Origin: Bryobacterales bacterium
Lineage (GTDB): Bacteria > Acidobacteriota > Terriglobia > Bryobacterales > Bryobacteraceae
Reading direction: 5' to 3'
Assembly (NCBI GenBank): GCA_026954325.1
Contig: JAIXKK010000043.1
Location: 1-64,000 of the forward strand
DNA: 64,000 nucleotides
Shown here in pieces: positions 42,507-51,327 of this stretch. The notes below the pieces were generated by a model that did not search any database, was not told where the DNA came from, and saw nothing but the letters and a program-made list of their open reading frames with translations. The position numbers and the translations under genes were made by a program. The first letter of the stretch is position 1, and each line of letters begins with the position of its first letter.

Positions 42507-44465
42507 ATGTGTGGAATCTGCGGAAGTTTGAGTCTGGACGCGGGCGCGGCCGATCCCGGTCTGTTGCGGCGGATGATCGGGACTATCCGGCATCGCGGAC
42601 CCGATGCTACCGGTGTCTATACGGACGGCGCGGTGGGGCTCGGGCATGCGCGCCTGAGCATTATCGACGTCGCGGGCGGCAGCCAGCCGATGCAGATTGC
42701 GGACGGGCCGCTGTGGATCACGTTCAATGGAGAGATCTTCAACTACATTGAACTGCGGGAGGAGTTGATCCGGAAGGGGCACCGCTTCGCCACGCGCTCG
42801 GATACGGAAGTGATCCTGCATCTGTATCAGGAAGAGGGTGAGCGGTGCGTGGAGCGCCTCAACGGGCAGTGGGCGTTTGCGATCTGGGATGCAAACCGGC
42901 GGAAGCTGTTTCTGTCGCGCGACCGGCTGGGGGTGAGGCCGCTGTTTTACACCCGAACGGCGGACCGGTTCTTGTTCGCATCGGAGATTAAGGCGCTTCT
43001 GGCCTGTCCTGGTGTGGATTGCGCATTGGATCTGGAGGCGCTCGACCAGATCTTCACGTTTTGGGTGACCTTGCCGCCCCGCACGGCGTTCCGGAACATC
43101 CAGCAGTTGCCGCCGGGCCATTCGCTGGTGGTGGAGGATGGGCGGATTCGCGTGTCCGCGTATTGGCGGCTGGATTTTACTCCGGAGGAGCCGGCAGAGG
43201 GCAGCGCGGAGAGGCTCGGCGCGGAACTGCTCGAGTTGTTGCGGGATGCGACGCGGATCCGGCTGCGGTCCGATGTCCCGGTGGGCGCGTATCTGAGCGG
43301 GGGTCTCGATTCCACGGTGGTGACGGCGCTGGCGCGGGAGGCGGCGGGGGACCGGCTGCGGACGTTTTCGGTCAGCTTCGATGAAGCGGAGTTTGACGAA
43401 AGCGCCTATCAGCGGGAGGCAAGCGCCTTCCTGGGAACACAGCACAGCGATGTGCGGTGCTCGCATGAGGAGATTGCGGAAGTATTTCCCGATGTGGTGT
43501 GGCATGCCGAGCAGCCGGTTCTGCGAACGGCTCCGGCTCCGCTGTTTCTGCTTTCGCGGCTGGTTCGGGAGAGTGGGTTCAAGGTGGTCCTGAGCGGGGA
43601 GGGCGCGGATGAGATGTTCGGGGGGTACGACATTTTCAAGGAAGCGAAGATCCGCCGCTTTTGGGGACGGAGTCCGGAGTCCGCGTGGCGGCCGCTACTG
43701 CTCAAGCGGCTGTATCCCTATATGAACGGGATCCAGCGGCAGCCGGCGGCTTATTTGCAGCGGTTCTTTCATGTGCGCGCGGAGGATCTGGAGAATCCGT
43801 TCTTTTCCCACCTGCCGCGCTGGGAATTGACGTCGAAACTGAAGATGCTGTTGTCGGATGAGGCGCGGGCGGAAACAGGAGCCTATGCGGCGCTGCGGGA
43901 AAGTTTGCCTGATTCTTTCGGCGCGTGGGCGCCATTCCATCAGGCCGAGTATCTGGAGACGGCCCACCTGCTGCCCGGATATATTTTGTCTTCGCAAGGG
44001 GATCGCGTGGCGATGGCGCATTCGGTGGAGGGGCGATATCCGTTTTTGGATCACCGGGTGGTGGAGTTCGCCGCCAAGCTGCCGCCCCGATTGAAAATGA
44101 AAGTTCTTGATCAGAAGCACCTGCTGAAGCACGCCGCAAGGGGGTTGATTCCGGAATCCATCCGGAGACGGCACAAGCAACCGTACCGGGCGCCGGACGG
44201 GCAGAGCTTTTTGGGAACCCCGGGGGGCTATGCCGAGGAGATGTTGTCGCCAGGGCGGATCCGGCGAGATGGAATCTTCGATTCGAAGGCTGTCTCCGCG
44301 CTGGTCCGCAAGTTCCGAACAGGCCGCGAAACCAGCACGAAGGACAATATGGCCCTGGTGGGGGTTTTATCCACAGAGATCCTGATGGACCGGTTCGTGC
44401 ATCGCCGGCCTTCCGGGCAGATTTCTGAAGAAGATCAATTTGCGGCGCACGGAATGCGCCGCTAA
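42507..44465 (+). CDS. asnB: Asparagine synthase-type glutamine amidotransferase
   Basis: 652 residues from ATG 42507, so that Cys2 (MCGICG) becomes the N-terminal nucleophile of the glutaminase domain (about 1-205; RHRGPDATG, FNGEIFNY). The synthetase domain (about 230-600) has the PP-loop SGGLDSTVVTAL near 260-270 and LSGEGADEMFGGY. It is full length for AsnB. In exosortase-type EPS loci such proteins (TIGR03108/TIGR03104-like amidotransferases) modify a small molecule or sugar acid rather than aspartate. The following ACP, NadE-like and AMP-ligase genes suggest it amidates a carrier-bound acid or provides ammonia; inference. Confidence 0.9.
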   Translation: MCGICGSLSLDAGAADPGLLRRMIGTIRHRGPDATGVYTDGAVGLGHARLSIIDVAGGSQPMQIADGPLWITFNGEIFNYIELREELIRKGHRFATRSDTEVILHLYQEEGERCVERLNGQWAFAIWDANRRKLFLSRDRLGVRPLFYTRTADRFLFASEIKALLACPGVDCALDLEALDQIFTFWVTLPPRTAFRNIQQLPPGHSLVVEDGRIRVSAYWRLDFTPEEPAEGSAERLGAELLELLRDATRIRLRSDVPVGAYLSGGLDSTVVTALAREAAGDRLRTFSVSFDEAEFDESAYQREASAFLGTQHSDVRCSHEEIAEVFPDVVWHAEQPVLRTAPAPLFLLSRLVRESGFKVVLSGEGADEMFGGYDIFKEAKIRRFWGRSPESAWRPLLLKRLYPYMNGIQRQPAAYLQRFFHVRAEDLENPFFSHLPRWELTSKLKMLLSDEARAETGAYAALRESLPDSFGAWAPFHQAEYLETAHLLPGYILSSQGDRVAMAHSVEGRYPFLDHRVVEFAAKLPPRLKMKVLDQKHLLKHAARGLIPESIRRRHKQPYRAPDGQSFLGTPGGYAEEMLSPGRIRRDGIFDSKAVSALVRKFRTGRETSTKDNMALVGVLSTEILMDRFVHRRPSGQISEEDQFAAHGMRR

Positions 44466-44501
44466 CTGATGAGAGCAGGCTCGGTGATGTAACGAGGGAT
44501 C

Positions 44502-44783
44502 ATGCAGACAACACCAATTTCGCAACAAGTGCGGGCTTTCGTTGTAGAGAATTATCTGTTCGGGCGGGATGAGGGATTGGGAGATGAGGATTCCTTCCTC
44601 GAGGCCGGGGTCATTGACTCGACGGGCGTCCTCGAACTGGTGGCGTTTCTGGAGGAGAGGTTCGGGGTCAAGGTGGCGAACGACGAACTGATCACGGACA
44701 ACCTGGACTCGATTCAGAAGGTGACCGCATACCTCCAGTCCAAGCTGGAAGCCGCGCCGGTGATGCAGGAGAGATCGCGCTAA
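44502..44783 (+). CDS. Acyl carrier protein
   Basis: 93 residues. The phosphopantetheine serine is S40 in the motif GVIDSTGVLELVAFLEE. Helix II acidic residues (ELVAFLEERFGVKV) fit ACP, not PCP, type. It lies between an amidotransferase and a NadE-like protein, and its stop shares bases with the next start (TAATG). It probably carries an acyl group loaded by the AMP ligase at 45763. Confidence 0.9.
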   Translation: MQTTPISQQVRAFVVENYLFGRDEGLGDEDSFLEAGVIDSTGVLELVAFLEERFGVKVANDELITDNLDSIQKVTAYLQSKLEAAPVMQERSR

Positions 44784-45757
44784 TGGGCGCCCAAGCCGCT
44801 GTATCCGCTGACATGCTGCGCATTGATCCCGCGCTCGAAACCGAGCGGATCATTACCGGAATCCGGAATGCGGTGTTCCAGCAGTTGCGCCGCAAGGGCG
44901 CGGTGATCGGCGTTTCAGGCGGGATTGACAGCAGCACGGTTGCATTTCTTTGCGCGCGGGCGCTGGGTCCCGAACGGGTTCAGATCCTGTTTACGCCCGA
45001 AGCCGATTCCTCGCCGGACAGCTTGCGGCTGGGGCGCCTGGTGGCCGAGTCGCTGAAGATGCGGCCGGCGGTGGAGGATATCACTCCGATTCTCCAGGGG
45101 GCGCGGTGCTATGAGCGGCGGGATGATGCGGTCCGACTGGTTGTTCCCGAATATGGCCCGGGGTGCAAATTCAAGATTGTCCTGCCGAACCTGCTCGATC
45201 CGAGCCAGTATTCGCTGTTTTCCGTGGTGGTCCAGTTGCCGGGTGGAGAGACCAGAAAAGTGCGGCTCACCCCAGCGGCTTATCTTGGCATTGTGGCCGC
45301 TACGAACTTCAAGCAGCGGGCGCGCAAGATGATGGAATACCACTATGCGGACCTGCTGCACTTCGCGGTGGCGGGAACGCCGAACCTGCTCGAATACGAC
45401 CAGGGGTTTTTTGTGAAGAACGGGGACGGCGCGGCCGATTTCAAGCCGATCGCTCACTTGTACAAGTCGCAGGTGTACCAGTTGGCGGAATACCTGGGGG
45501 TGCCGGAGGAGATCCGGCGGCGGCCGCCGACAACGGACACCTATTCGCTCGAGCAATCGCAGGAAGAGTTCTACTTCACGGTTTCGCTCGAGAAGATGGA
45601 CCTCTGCCTGTACGGAAAAAACCACGGAATCTCAGCGGCGGACCTGGCGCCCGCTGCCGGGATGGAGGCGGAGCAGGTGGAGCGGATGTACGGCATGATC
45701 GAAGCGAAACGCAAGGTGGCGCGCTATTTGCATGCGTGTCTGCTGGTGGTTCCTTAG
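44783..45757 (+). CDS. NAD synthetase (NadE)-like ATP-pyrophosphatase amide ligase
   Basis: 324 residues. The PP-loop is VSGGIDSSTVAFL (45-51 core). NadE-specific segments are present: TNFKQRARKMMEYHYADLL and NGDGAADFKPIAHLYKSQV, where the second normally binds deamido-NAD. No glutaminase domain is attached. An insertion of about 60 residues between the PP-loop and the TNFKQR motif and its place in an ACP-ligase module argue for a dedicated amide-forming step on another adenylatable acid; a duplicate housekeeping NadE remains possible. Translation is coupled to the ACP. Confidence 0.8.
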   Translation: MGAQAAVSADMLRIDPALETERIITGIRNAVFQQLRRKGAVIGVSGGIDSSTVAFLCARALGPERVQILFTPEADSSPDSLRLGRLVAESLKMRPAVEDITPILQGARCYERRDDAVRLVVPEYGPGCKFKIVLPNLLDPSQYSLFSVVVQLPGGETRKVRLTPAAYLGIVAATNFKQRARKMMEYHYADLLHFAVAGTPNLLEYDQGFFVKNGDGAADFKPIAHLYKSQVYQLAEYLGVPEEIRRRPPTTDTYSLEQSQEEFYFTVSLEKMDLCLYGKNHGISAADLAPAAGMEAEQVERMYGMIEAKRKVARYLHACLLVVP

Positions 45758-45762
45758 CTTCC

Positions 45763-47247
45763 ATGGGCCGCGAATCCGTGAATGTGACGGAGTTTCTTCT
45801 GGCGGGAAAGGACCCGGAGCGGCGGGCGCTTCTCTTGCCGCGGGAAGAGTGTACCTACGGAGAACTGCGCCGGCGCTCGGATCAGATTGCCCATTGGATC
45901 TCGCGGATGGGAGGGCGGAAGGGTGACCGGGCAATCCTCATCGGCGAAAACTCGCTTTTTTGGGTGGCTGCCTACCTGGGCGTGATGCGGGCCGGTTTGG
46001 TGTGTGTGCCGCTGCCTGGCAGCGTGCCGGAGCAGGATCTCGGCCACGTGCTGGCCATCACCGAGGCGCGTTTCGTCTTTGCGCAAAGCGCGTTCGCGGC
46101 GCGGAATAGCGGGAGGTGGGGCGAGCTACACATGGTGACCGACAGGGATGCTCCCTGGAGTGACGCGCCCGGCGGCGGCATTTCTCTTCCGGCGACGGAG
46201 CGCGATGGCCTGGCCGCGCTGATGTTCACTTCCGGGTCCACCGGCCAACCGCGCGGGGTCATGGTGTCCCACGGGAACATCATCGCCAATACCGAATCCA
46301 TCATTGAGTACCTTGGGCTGACGGAAAGAGACCGGATGATGACCGTGCTGCCGTTTCACTATTGTTTCGGCACCTCGCTTCTGCATACTCACTTAAGGGC
46401 TGGAGCAAGCATGGTGCTCGACTCGCGTTTTCTGTATCCGGAGACGGTGCTGCAACGGATGCTTGAGACCGAATGTACCGGATTCGCCGGGGTGCCGAGC
46501 CATTTTCAGATGCTGCTGCGCAACTCCAGCCTGGCGCAAAAGAAGTTCCCGCATCTTCGCCATGTGCAGCAGGCTGGCGGTTATCTGGCGCCGCCGTTCG
46601 TTCGTGATCTGCGCGAGGCTTTGCCGGCCACGCGGATTTTTATCATGTACGGCCAAACGGAGGCCACGGCCCGGCTGTCCTATCTGCCTCCGGATCTGCT
46701 CGATACAAAGCCTGGGTCCATCGGCAAGGGGATGCCGGGCGTGAAACTCCGCGTGGTGAACGAGTCCGGAGAAGATGCGCGCCGCGGGGAGGTGGGCGAA
46801 ATTGTCGCGGAAGGAGAGAATGTGGCGCACGGGTACTGGCGCGCCCCGGAGGAATCGGCGAAGTCGTTTCGCGATGGGACGCTCTACACCGGAGATCTCG
46901 CCACTGTGGATGAAGACGGTTATCTCTATATCGTGGACCGGGCAAAGGATTTCCTGAAATGCGGCGGCAAGCGCGTCAGTTGCCGGCAGATCGAGGAGCA
47001 GTTGCTGGCGTTTGAGGGCTTGACGGAGGCGGCTGTGATCGGAATTCCCGATGATGTGCTGGGGGAAGCGGTCAAGGCTTTCGTTGTTCCCCGCTCGGGC
47101 GATGGTAACCGGCTGGCGGAACGCTTGGCGGGATTCTGTAAGGGACGCCTACAGCCGCAGTTGGTTCCCAAGGAAATTGTGGTGCTGCCGTCTCTCCCCA
47201 AGAACAGTGCCGGGAAGGTCCTGAAGCCGAGACTGAGGGCTTTGTAG
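45763..47247 (+). CDS. AMP-dependent acyl ligase (exosortase-locus type)
   Basis: 494 residues from ATG 45763, five bases after the NadE-like stop; a long upstream frame is only the shadow of that gene. ANL family motifs: A3 MFTSGSTGQPRGVM (about 158-171), A5 YGQTEAT, A7 YTGDLATVDEDG, A8 IVDRAKDFLKCGGKRVS and A10 PKNSAGKVLKP with the catalytic Lys. It activates an acid with ATP and loads the ACP at 44502 or CoA. Resembles the AMP-forming ligases of exosortase A systems (TIGR03098-like). Substrate unknown. Confidence 0.88.
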   Translation: MGRESVNVTEFLLAGKDPERRALLLPREECTYGELRRRSDQIAHWISRMGGRKGDRAILIGENSLFWVAAYLGVMRAGLVCVPLPGSVPEQDLGHVLAITEARFVFAQSAFAARNSGRWGELHMVTDRDAPWSDAPGGGISLPATERDGLAALMFTSGSTGQPRGVMVSHGNIIANTESIIEYLGLTERDRMMTVLPFHYCFGTSLLHTHLRAGASMVLDSRFLYPETVLQRMLETECTGFAGVPSHFQMLLRNSSLAQKKFPHLRHVQQAGGYLAPPFVRDLREALPATRIFIMYGQTEATARLSYLPPDLLDTKPGSIGKGMPGVKLRVVNESGEDARRGEVGEIVAEGENVAHGYWRAPEESAKSFRDGTLYTGDLATVDEDGYLYIVDRAKDFLKCGGKRVSCRQIEEQLLAFEGLTEAAVIGIPDDVLGEAVKAFVVPRSGDGNRLAERLAGFCKGRLQPQLVPKEIVVLPSLPKNSAGKVLKPRLRAL

Positions 47248-47474
47248 TTCCGATCTTTTGGAACAAGGGACACAGAAGAGAAATGGCCCGTCAAGCCACT
47301 GGTAGCGAACCCCTACAGTTGCAATCAAATGACGAAATGGCCATCAGAATGCTTACCTGAAGACCATCAAGACCCGTTGGGGCTGTAAAGGCTTGACGCG
47401 TCTGACGCCGGAGTGTAGGAGACGTCCAAGTCCGCCGGGGACTACTTGCTCAATTTTCTGGGTGAGGAGGACCG

Positions 47475-48878
47475 GTGAAATTCGCGTTGCTCGACCAGAT
47501 CCGCTGCTCCTGCGGAAGCGAGGAATTTCGTTTAGAAGGCGCCGTAACCAGGCGCTCTCTTTCCGATGGCCCAGCGGAGGCGGTACGGTGCCGGAGATTC
47601 TGTGGATTGCGGCAACGTCCGGTACTGCCCGGAGAAACGCGTCCTCCCGATTGCCGTCAGTGTTACGGGCAGATCGTTCTGGAGGGAGTCATCCGCTGCA
47701 CCTGCGGGAAAGACTGGCCGATTGTTGATGGCATCCCCGCATTTTCCACCAAACGCGTCGGGCGGACTTCCACGCCTGGTCTTTTCCTCGCGGAGACTAA
47801 CCCCCGAACCGATCCCCGCTGGGAACCCTTCGTCAGCGCTCACCCAAACGCTATCATCTACCATCATCCGGGATGGATCCGCGCCCTCGAAGAAGAATAC
47901 GGACAAAGGCGTGTCCATTTCGCCTGTGAAGACGCCGATGGCCGGCTCATGGCCGTCCTGCCAATGTTCTACACCCGTGGATTTCCGCTACACTTGGGCG
48001 GAAACGCCACCCGCCGCCGATTATCCTCACTTCCACGGACCCCTCTAGCGGGGCCTCTCTCGGTCAGCCGGGAAGCTACCGCCGCCCTCCTGCAAGCCGC
48101 CGTGGACCGTGCTCGTCAAGAGCCGGGGCTGCAAATCCAACTCAAAGCGCAATCTCTTGACCTGGACGGCCTGGTGGACGGAGTTGTCTGCCGGCCATGG
48201 AGGACATCCTATGTCTTGAAGCTCCCCCCCAGCCCGGAAGGCCTCCAGTTCGGCAACAGCACCGCGCGGCACCGCATCAAGTGGGCGGTGAACAAGGCCG
48301 CCAAGCTCGGCGTACAGGTGCGCGAAGCCATCGACGAAAAGGATCTGCGCGCTTGGTACGAGCTTTACCTGGACGCAATGCGGCGCAACGCCGTCCCGGC
48401 TCGCCCCTATCGTTTCTTTCAAGCTATTTGGGCTCTCCTTGCCCCATCCGGTCTAATGCGTCTTCTGCTGGCCGAGCGGGTAGAAGCTGGCCAACGAAGG
48501 CTGCTGGCAGGCTCGATCATTCTGACCTACGGCCGGACTGCTTGCTATGCCTTCACAGGATGCCGGAAGGAAGATCTGGCGCTGCACCCGAATGACACCA
48601 TCCAGTGGCACGCCATTCATGATGCATGCCGGAAGGGCTTCGAGTGGTACGACTTTGGAGAAGTGGCTGAGGAACATCAGCAACTAGCACAGTTTAAAGG
48701 CAAATGGGGTGCCGAACCGGTACCGCTCTACCGTTACTACTATCCAGCGCCGCAGCGTCTGCCCTTCGGCAGTCAGACCACATCGCAATGGATCGGGCAG
48801 CTCAGGGCCGCCGCCTGGTCGCGTTTGCCGCTGAGCACCACCGCCCGTTTGGGAGACTGGATTTACAGCTACTTATAG
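47475..48878 (+). CDS. FemAB-like protein with N-terminal zinc-ribbon-like region
   Basis: 467 residues. The start is GTG 47475, four bases after GAGGAGG. Residues 1-80 contain several Cys pairs (IRCSCG, CGL, CRQC, IRCTCGKDWP) suggesting a Trm112-like zinc-binding head. The remainder (about 105-440) is a BioF2/FemAB-like GNAT domain (STARHRIKWAVNKAAKLG, RLLAGSIILTYG, WYDFGEVAEEHQQLAQFKGKWG). The FemAB-related proteins of PEP-CTERM loci (TIGR03019-like) have the same core. It probably transfers an acyl or aminoacyl group. The 227-base gap before it has no recognisable promoter. Confidence 0.82.
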   Translation: MKFALLDQIRCSCGSEEFRLEGAVTRRSLSDGPAEAVRCRRFCGLRQRPVLPGETRPPDCRQCYGQIVLEGVIRCTCGKDWPIVDGIPAFSTKRVGRTSTPGLFLAETNPRTDPRWEPFVSAHPNAIIYHHPGWIRALEEEYGQRRVHFACEDADGRLMAVLPMFYTRGFPLHLGGNATRRRLSSLPRTPLAGPLSVSREATAALLQAAVDRARQEPGLQIQLKAQSLDLDGLVDGVVCRPWRTSYVLKLPPSPEGLQFGNSTARHRIKWAVNKAAKLGVQVREAIDEKDLRAWYELYLDAMRRNAVPARPYRFFQAIWALLAPSGLMRLLLAERVEAGQRRLLAGSIILTYGRTACYAFTGCRKEDLALHPNDTIQWHAIHDACRKGFEWYDFGEVAEEHQQLAQFKGKWGAEPVPLYRYYYPAPQRLPFGSQTTSQWIGQLRAAAWSRLPLSTTARLGDWIYSYL

Positions 48879-48891
48879 GAAACCGAGCCTC

Positions 48892-49461
48892 ATGAAGAAC
48901 CAGAGCGCCCAACTGTCTTGCCAAAGCATGCATTTGCCAAATGCTTCTACCCGGGTTCCTAAAGTAGTGGCCCTCCTATACCGGGTTCGGGGCTACCTGC
49001 GCCGCCACGGTTTCCTGGCGACTTCCCGCAAAATCTGCTCTTCTCTGCTGGGCAAAATGCCGTTATCGCGGCGTCCGGCGGAAACGGGCAAACCCTCATT
49101 TGATCCCGCGGAAGAAGCACTACAGCTACAGCCAGGAGAATTGGTTGAGGTCAAATCCCATGCGGAAATCGTCAAGACACTCGACCCAAACGGGCGCCAT
49201 CGCGGCCTTCTCTTCATGGCGGATATGGTCCAATATTGCGGCCGCCGGATGAGAGTTTACAAGCCTGTCCACCGTCTTCTTATGGAAGATTCGGGAGAGG
49301 TCCGCCGGATGCGCAACACCGTGTTACTCGAGGGCTCTATCTGTGACGGACTCAGCGTGGGATGCGACCGCTCCTGCTTCCACTTCTGGCGCGAAATCTG
49401 GCTCCGGCGAGTGAATAATGATATTTCCTCCAATGCCGGCCCGGATGGCGGTTTAAGATGA
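48892..49461 (+). CDS. Conserved protein of unknown function with paired Cys motifs
   Basis: 189 residues. I do not recognise a named family. The second half has a distinctive pattern: LQPGELVEVKSHAEIVKTLD, RHRGLLFMADMVQYCGRRMRV, then NTVLLEGSICDG and CDRSCFHFWREIWLRR. The Cys and Trp/Arg spacing suggests metal or cofactor binding. Similar sequences occur beside acyltransferase and carrier-protein genes in polysaccharide or peptide clusters, from memory. It lies between the two FemAB-like genes and overlaps the second by four bases, so it is likely their partner. Confidence 0.6.
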   Translation: MKNQSAQLSCQSMHLPNASTRVPKVVALLYRVRGYLRRHGFLATSRKICSSLLGKMPLSRRPAETGKPSFDPAEEALQLQPGELVEVKSHAEIVKTLDPNGRHRGLLFMADMVQYCGRRMRVYKPVHRLLMEDSGEVRRMRNTVLLEGSICDGLSVGCDRSCFHFWREIWLRRVNNDISSNAGPDGGLR

Positions 49462-50630
49462 GTCAGAAAGGTCTGTGTTCTGTAGCAAGCGCCGTAGAAA
49501 ATTCCCGAAGAACCGCCCGCCTACCGGCTCCGGCTGCACCCCAACCTATGCAGATTAGCGGCACCCTCGCCCAATCAGTGGTTTATCGCGTTAACCCCCT
49601 CGTGGACGCCCGGTGGGAGGAGTTCCTCCAGAGACACCCCCGGGCCACTGTCTTCCATAGTGTCTCTTGGCTCGAGACGCTGCACCGCAGCTATGGATAC
49701 GAACCAGCCGTCCTGACGACGACTCCGCCCGGCGCCGCCTTGCGCAACGGCCTTGTCCTTTGTCATGTCAATAGCTGGCTAACCGGACGCCGTCTGGTTT
49801 CTCTTCCCTTCTCCGACCATTGCGAGCCGCTGCTCGATGAAGTTGCAGACTGGCAAGCTGTCTTTTCCTCTCTGGAGCAGGAGTTGCGGCGTCAGAAACT
49901 CCGCTATGTGGAACTTCGTCCGGTGCGGGCCATTGATGGAATCCTAGTCCCTTTTCGTTCGACCCATACGTACTGTCTTCATCAGCTTGATTTGACGCCG
50001 GACCTGGACATCCTTTTTCAACAATGCCACAAAAGCTCGACGCAAAGAAAAATCCGCCGCGCCTGGAGAGAAGGTTTGCATTATGAAGAGGGCCGGACGG
50101 AGCCACTTCTCGATGCCTTCTACCATCTGCTTCTTCTCACGCGAAAACGCCACGAACTCCCTCCACAACCCAAACTGTGGTTCCGGAATCTGATCGATTC
50201 CTTCGGAGAATCACTGAAAATCCGTGTTGCATTCAAGAACCAGACCCCTGTCACCGCCATATTGACATTGCGCTTCAAGGACACCCTGACCTACAAGTAT
50301 GGTGGCTCCGACGCCCAATATCACAATCTCGGGGGAATACATCTGTTGTTATGGAAATCCATCCAGGAGGCCAAGCGGGAAGGTTTGCGCGTCTTTGACT
50401 TCGGCCGGTCAGACAGTGATAACAAAGGGCTGGTCACGTTCAAAAACCGCTGGGGAGCCGCTTGTTCCACTCTCCACTACCTCAGAATTACGGATCCCCC
50501 AGCATCCGATGAAGCGTTTGCCCCTACCGGCACCGGTTGGAAAGGGCGGCTGGCCACACGTATTCTCTCTCGCGTACAACACCATCTAGCCGATTCTTTT
50601 GGACATTGGATCTACAAACACATCGGCTAA
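49458..50630 (+). CDS. FemAB/BioF2-like GNAT acyltransferase
   Basis: 390 residues. The first 40 residues are Ala/Pro-rich and poorly conserved. The two GNAT lobes follow: VYRVNPLVDARWEEFLQRHP and WLETLHRSYGYEP; then HKSSTQRKIRRAWREGL and LTYKYGGSDAQYHNLGGIHL, closing with VFDFGRSDSDNKGLVTFKNRWG. It is closely related to 47475 in layout but lacks the Cys-rich head. Together with 48892 it makes a three-gene acyl-transfer set at the end of the operon. It converges with the MaoC-like gene, overlapping by four bases. Confidence 0.82.
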   Translation: MSQKGLCSVASAVENSRRTARLPAPAAPQPMQISGTLAQSVVYRVNPLVDARWEEFLQRHPRATVFHSVSWLETLHRSYGYEPAVLTTTPPGAALRNGLVLCHVNSWLTGRRLVSLPFSDHCEPLLDEVADWQAVFSSLEQELRRQKLRYVELRPVRAIDGILVPFRSTHTYCLHQLDLTPDLDILFQQCHKSSTQRKIRRAWREGLHYEEGRTEPLLDAFYHLLLLTRKRHELPPQPKLWFRNLIDSFGESLKIRVAFKNQTPVTAILTLRFKDTLTYKYGGSDAQYHNLGGIHLLLWKSIQEAKREGLRVFDFGRSDSDNKGLVTFKNRWGAACSTLHYLRITDPPASDEAFAPTGTGWKGRLATRILSRVQHHLADSFGHWIYKHIG

Positions 50631-51070
50631 AGTGGACGGCGCGCAACCCAGAGGTTCGGAGATAACGTCATCACCACCTCGCCTTTCTGGTTCCGGACCG
50701 TGATGCCGGTGCGAACAATACCGTGGCTCGGTTTTGATCGCGATTGGGTGATCGCCAACACCGCGATCTCCGCGGTAATTGTATCGCCAGGCCTTACCGG
50801 ATTTGGCCAGCGCAACTCGTCTACACCCAAGCCGAGCCACGGCGCCCCGTCAAGCGGATTCGCATCGACAATCAGCCGCATCACAATGGCGGCTGTATGC
50901 CAACCGCTGGCGCTCAACCCTCCAAGCGGCCCGGCGTTAGCCGCTTCCCGGTCCACATGCATCGGCTGCGGATCGAATTCCCTGGCGAACGCGAGAATTT
51001 CGGATTCCGTGACCTCGGCCGGCCGTGTCAGAATGCGCTCCCCGACCGTGAGGTCCTCCAGATACCGCAT
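50627..51070 (-). CDS. MaoC-like (R)-hydratase
   Basis: 147 residues from ATG 51070. The open frame continues to 51136, but that would run it into the TTGGGA-N5-TCCCAA site, and MRYLEDLTVGERI is the normal family opening. The hot-dog fold with the catalytic pair is in FAREFDPQPMHVD (Asp and His) and NPVRPGDTI is typical. It hydrates enoyl-CoA or carrier-bound enoyl groups. It is the only minus-strand gene between 11.5 kb and the right end, so it marks the border between the two carrier-protein operons. Confidence 0.82.
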   Translation of the reverse strand: MRYLEDLTVGERILTRPAEVTESEILAFAREFDPQPMHVDREAANAGPLGGLSASGWHTAAIVMRLIVDANPLDGAPWLGLGVDELRWPNPVRPGDTITAEIAVLAITQSRSKPSHGIVRTGITVRNQKGEVVMTLSPNLWVARRPL

Positions 51071-51126
51071 GCTGTTCAGTATGTCAGAATCCCGCCCGAG
51101 CAGGCTTTGCCGTAGCTGCTCATAAA

Positions 51127-51156
51127 TTGGGAGCAAGTCCCAATGTTCTTCATTGG
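51127..51156. promoter_or_regulatory. Overlapping inverted repeats upstream of the terminal operon
   Basis: TTGGGA-GCAAG-TCCCAA (51127-51143, perfect 6-5-6) overlaps CCAATG-TTCTT-CATTGG (51140-51156, also 6-5-6). The first repeats the site at 15695 and shares 16 bases with 22794-22809. It lies 105 bp before the -24 element at 51249. Candidate tandem activator site. Confidence 0.55.
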
Positions 51157-51248
51157 ATGGCGCATTTTCCGCGTGGCATTCGTCTTCACGCCCCCCTCGC
51201 TGCCTTCTAACTCATTCCATATCATTTATTTATGTTGGCCTGAAGCGC

Positions 51249-51264
51249 TGGTATCCCAATTGCT
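51249..51264 (+). promoter_or_regulatory. Sigma-54 promoter of the terminal operon
   Basis: TGGTATCCCAATTGCT has GG-N10-GC spacing and a TTGCT -12 box. The predicted start is near 51276, giving a leader of about 115 bases that includes the ops-like element. Confidence 0.6.
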
Positions 51265-51327
51265 CCACTCAAGGCACGATTTCAAAACTGGGATGCCTTG
51301 TATTGTCTCCCGAGGATGGGGCTGAAA

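Noticed and set aside
45163..45762. Long N-terminal extension of the AMP ligase frame
   Set aside because: It is the out-of-frame shadow of the NadE-like gene; the ligase domain begins at ATG 45763.
47301..47312. CTGGTAGCG as an ops or JUMPStart element before 47475
   Set aside because: Only GGTAGC is shared, without the GGCGG part or a matching promoter.
51071..51136. Longer start of the MaoC-like gene at 51136
   Set aside because: It would overlap the shared inverted repeat, and the family normally starts at the MRYLEDL sequence.
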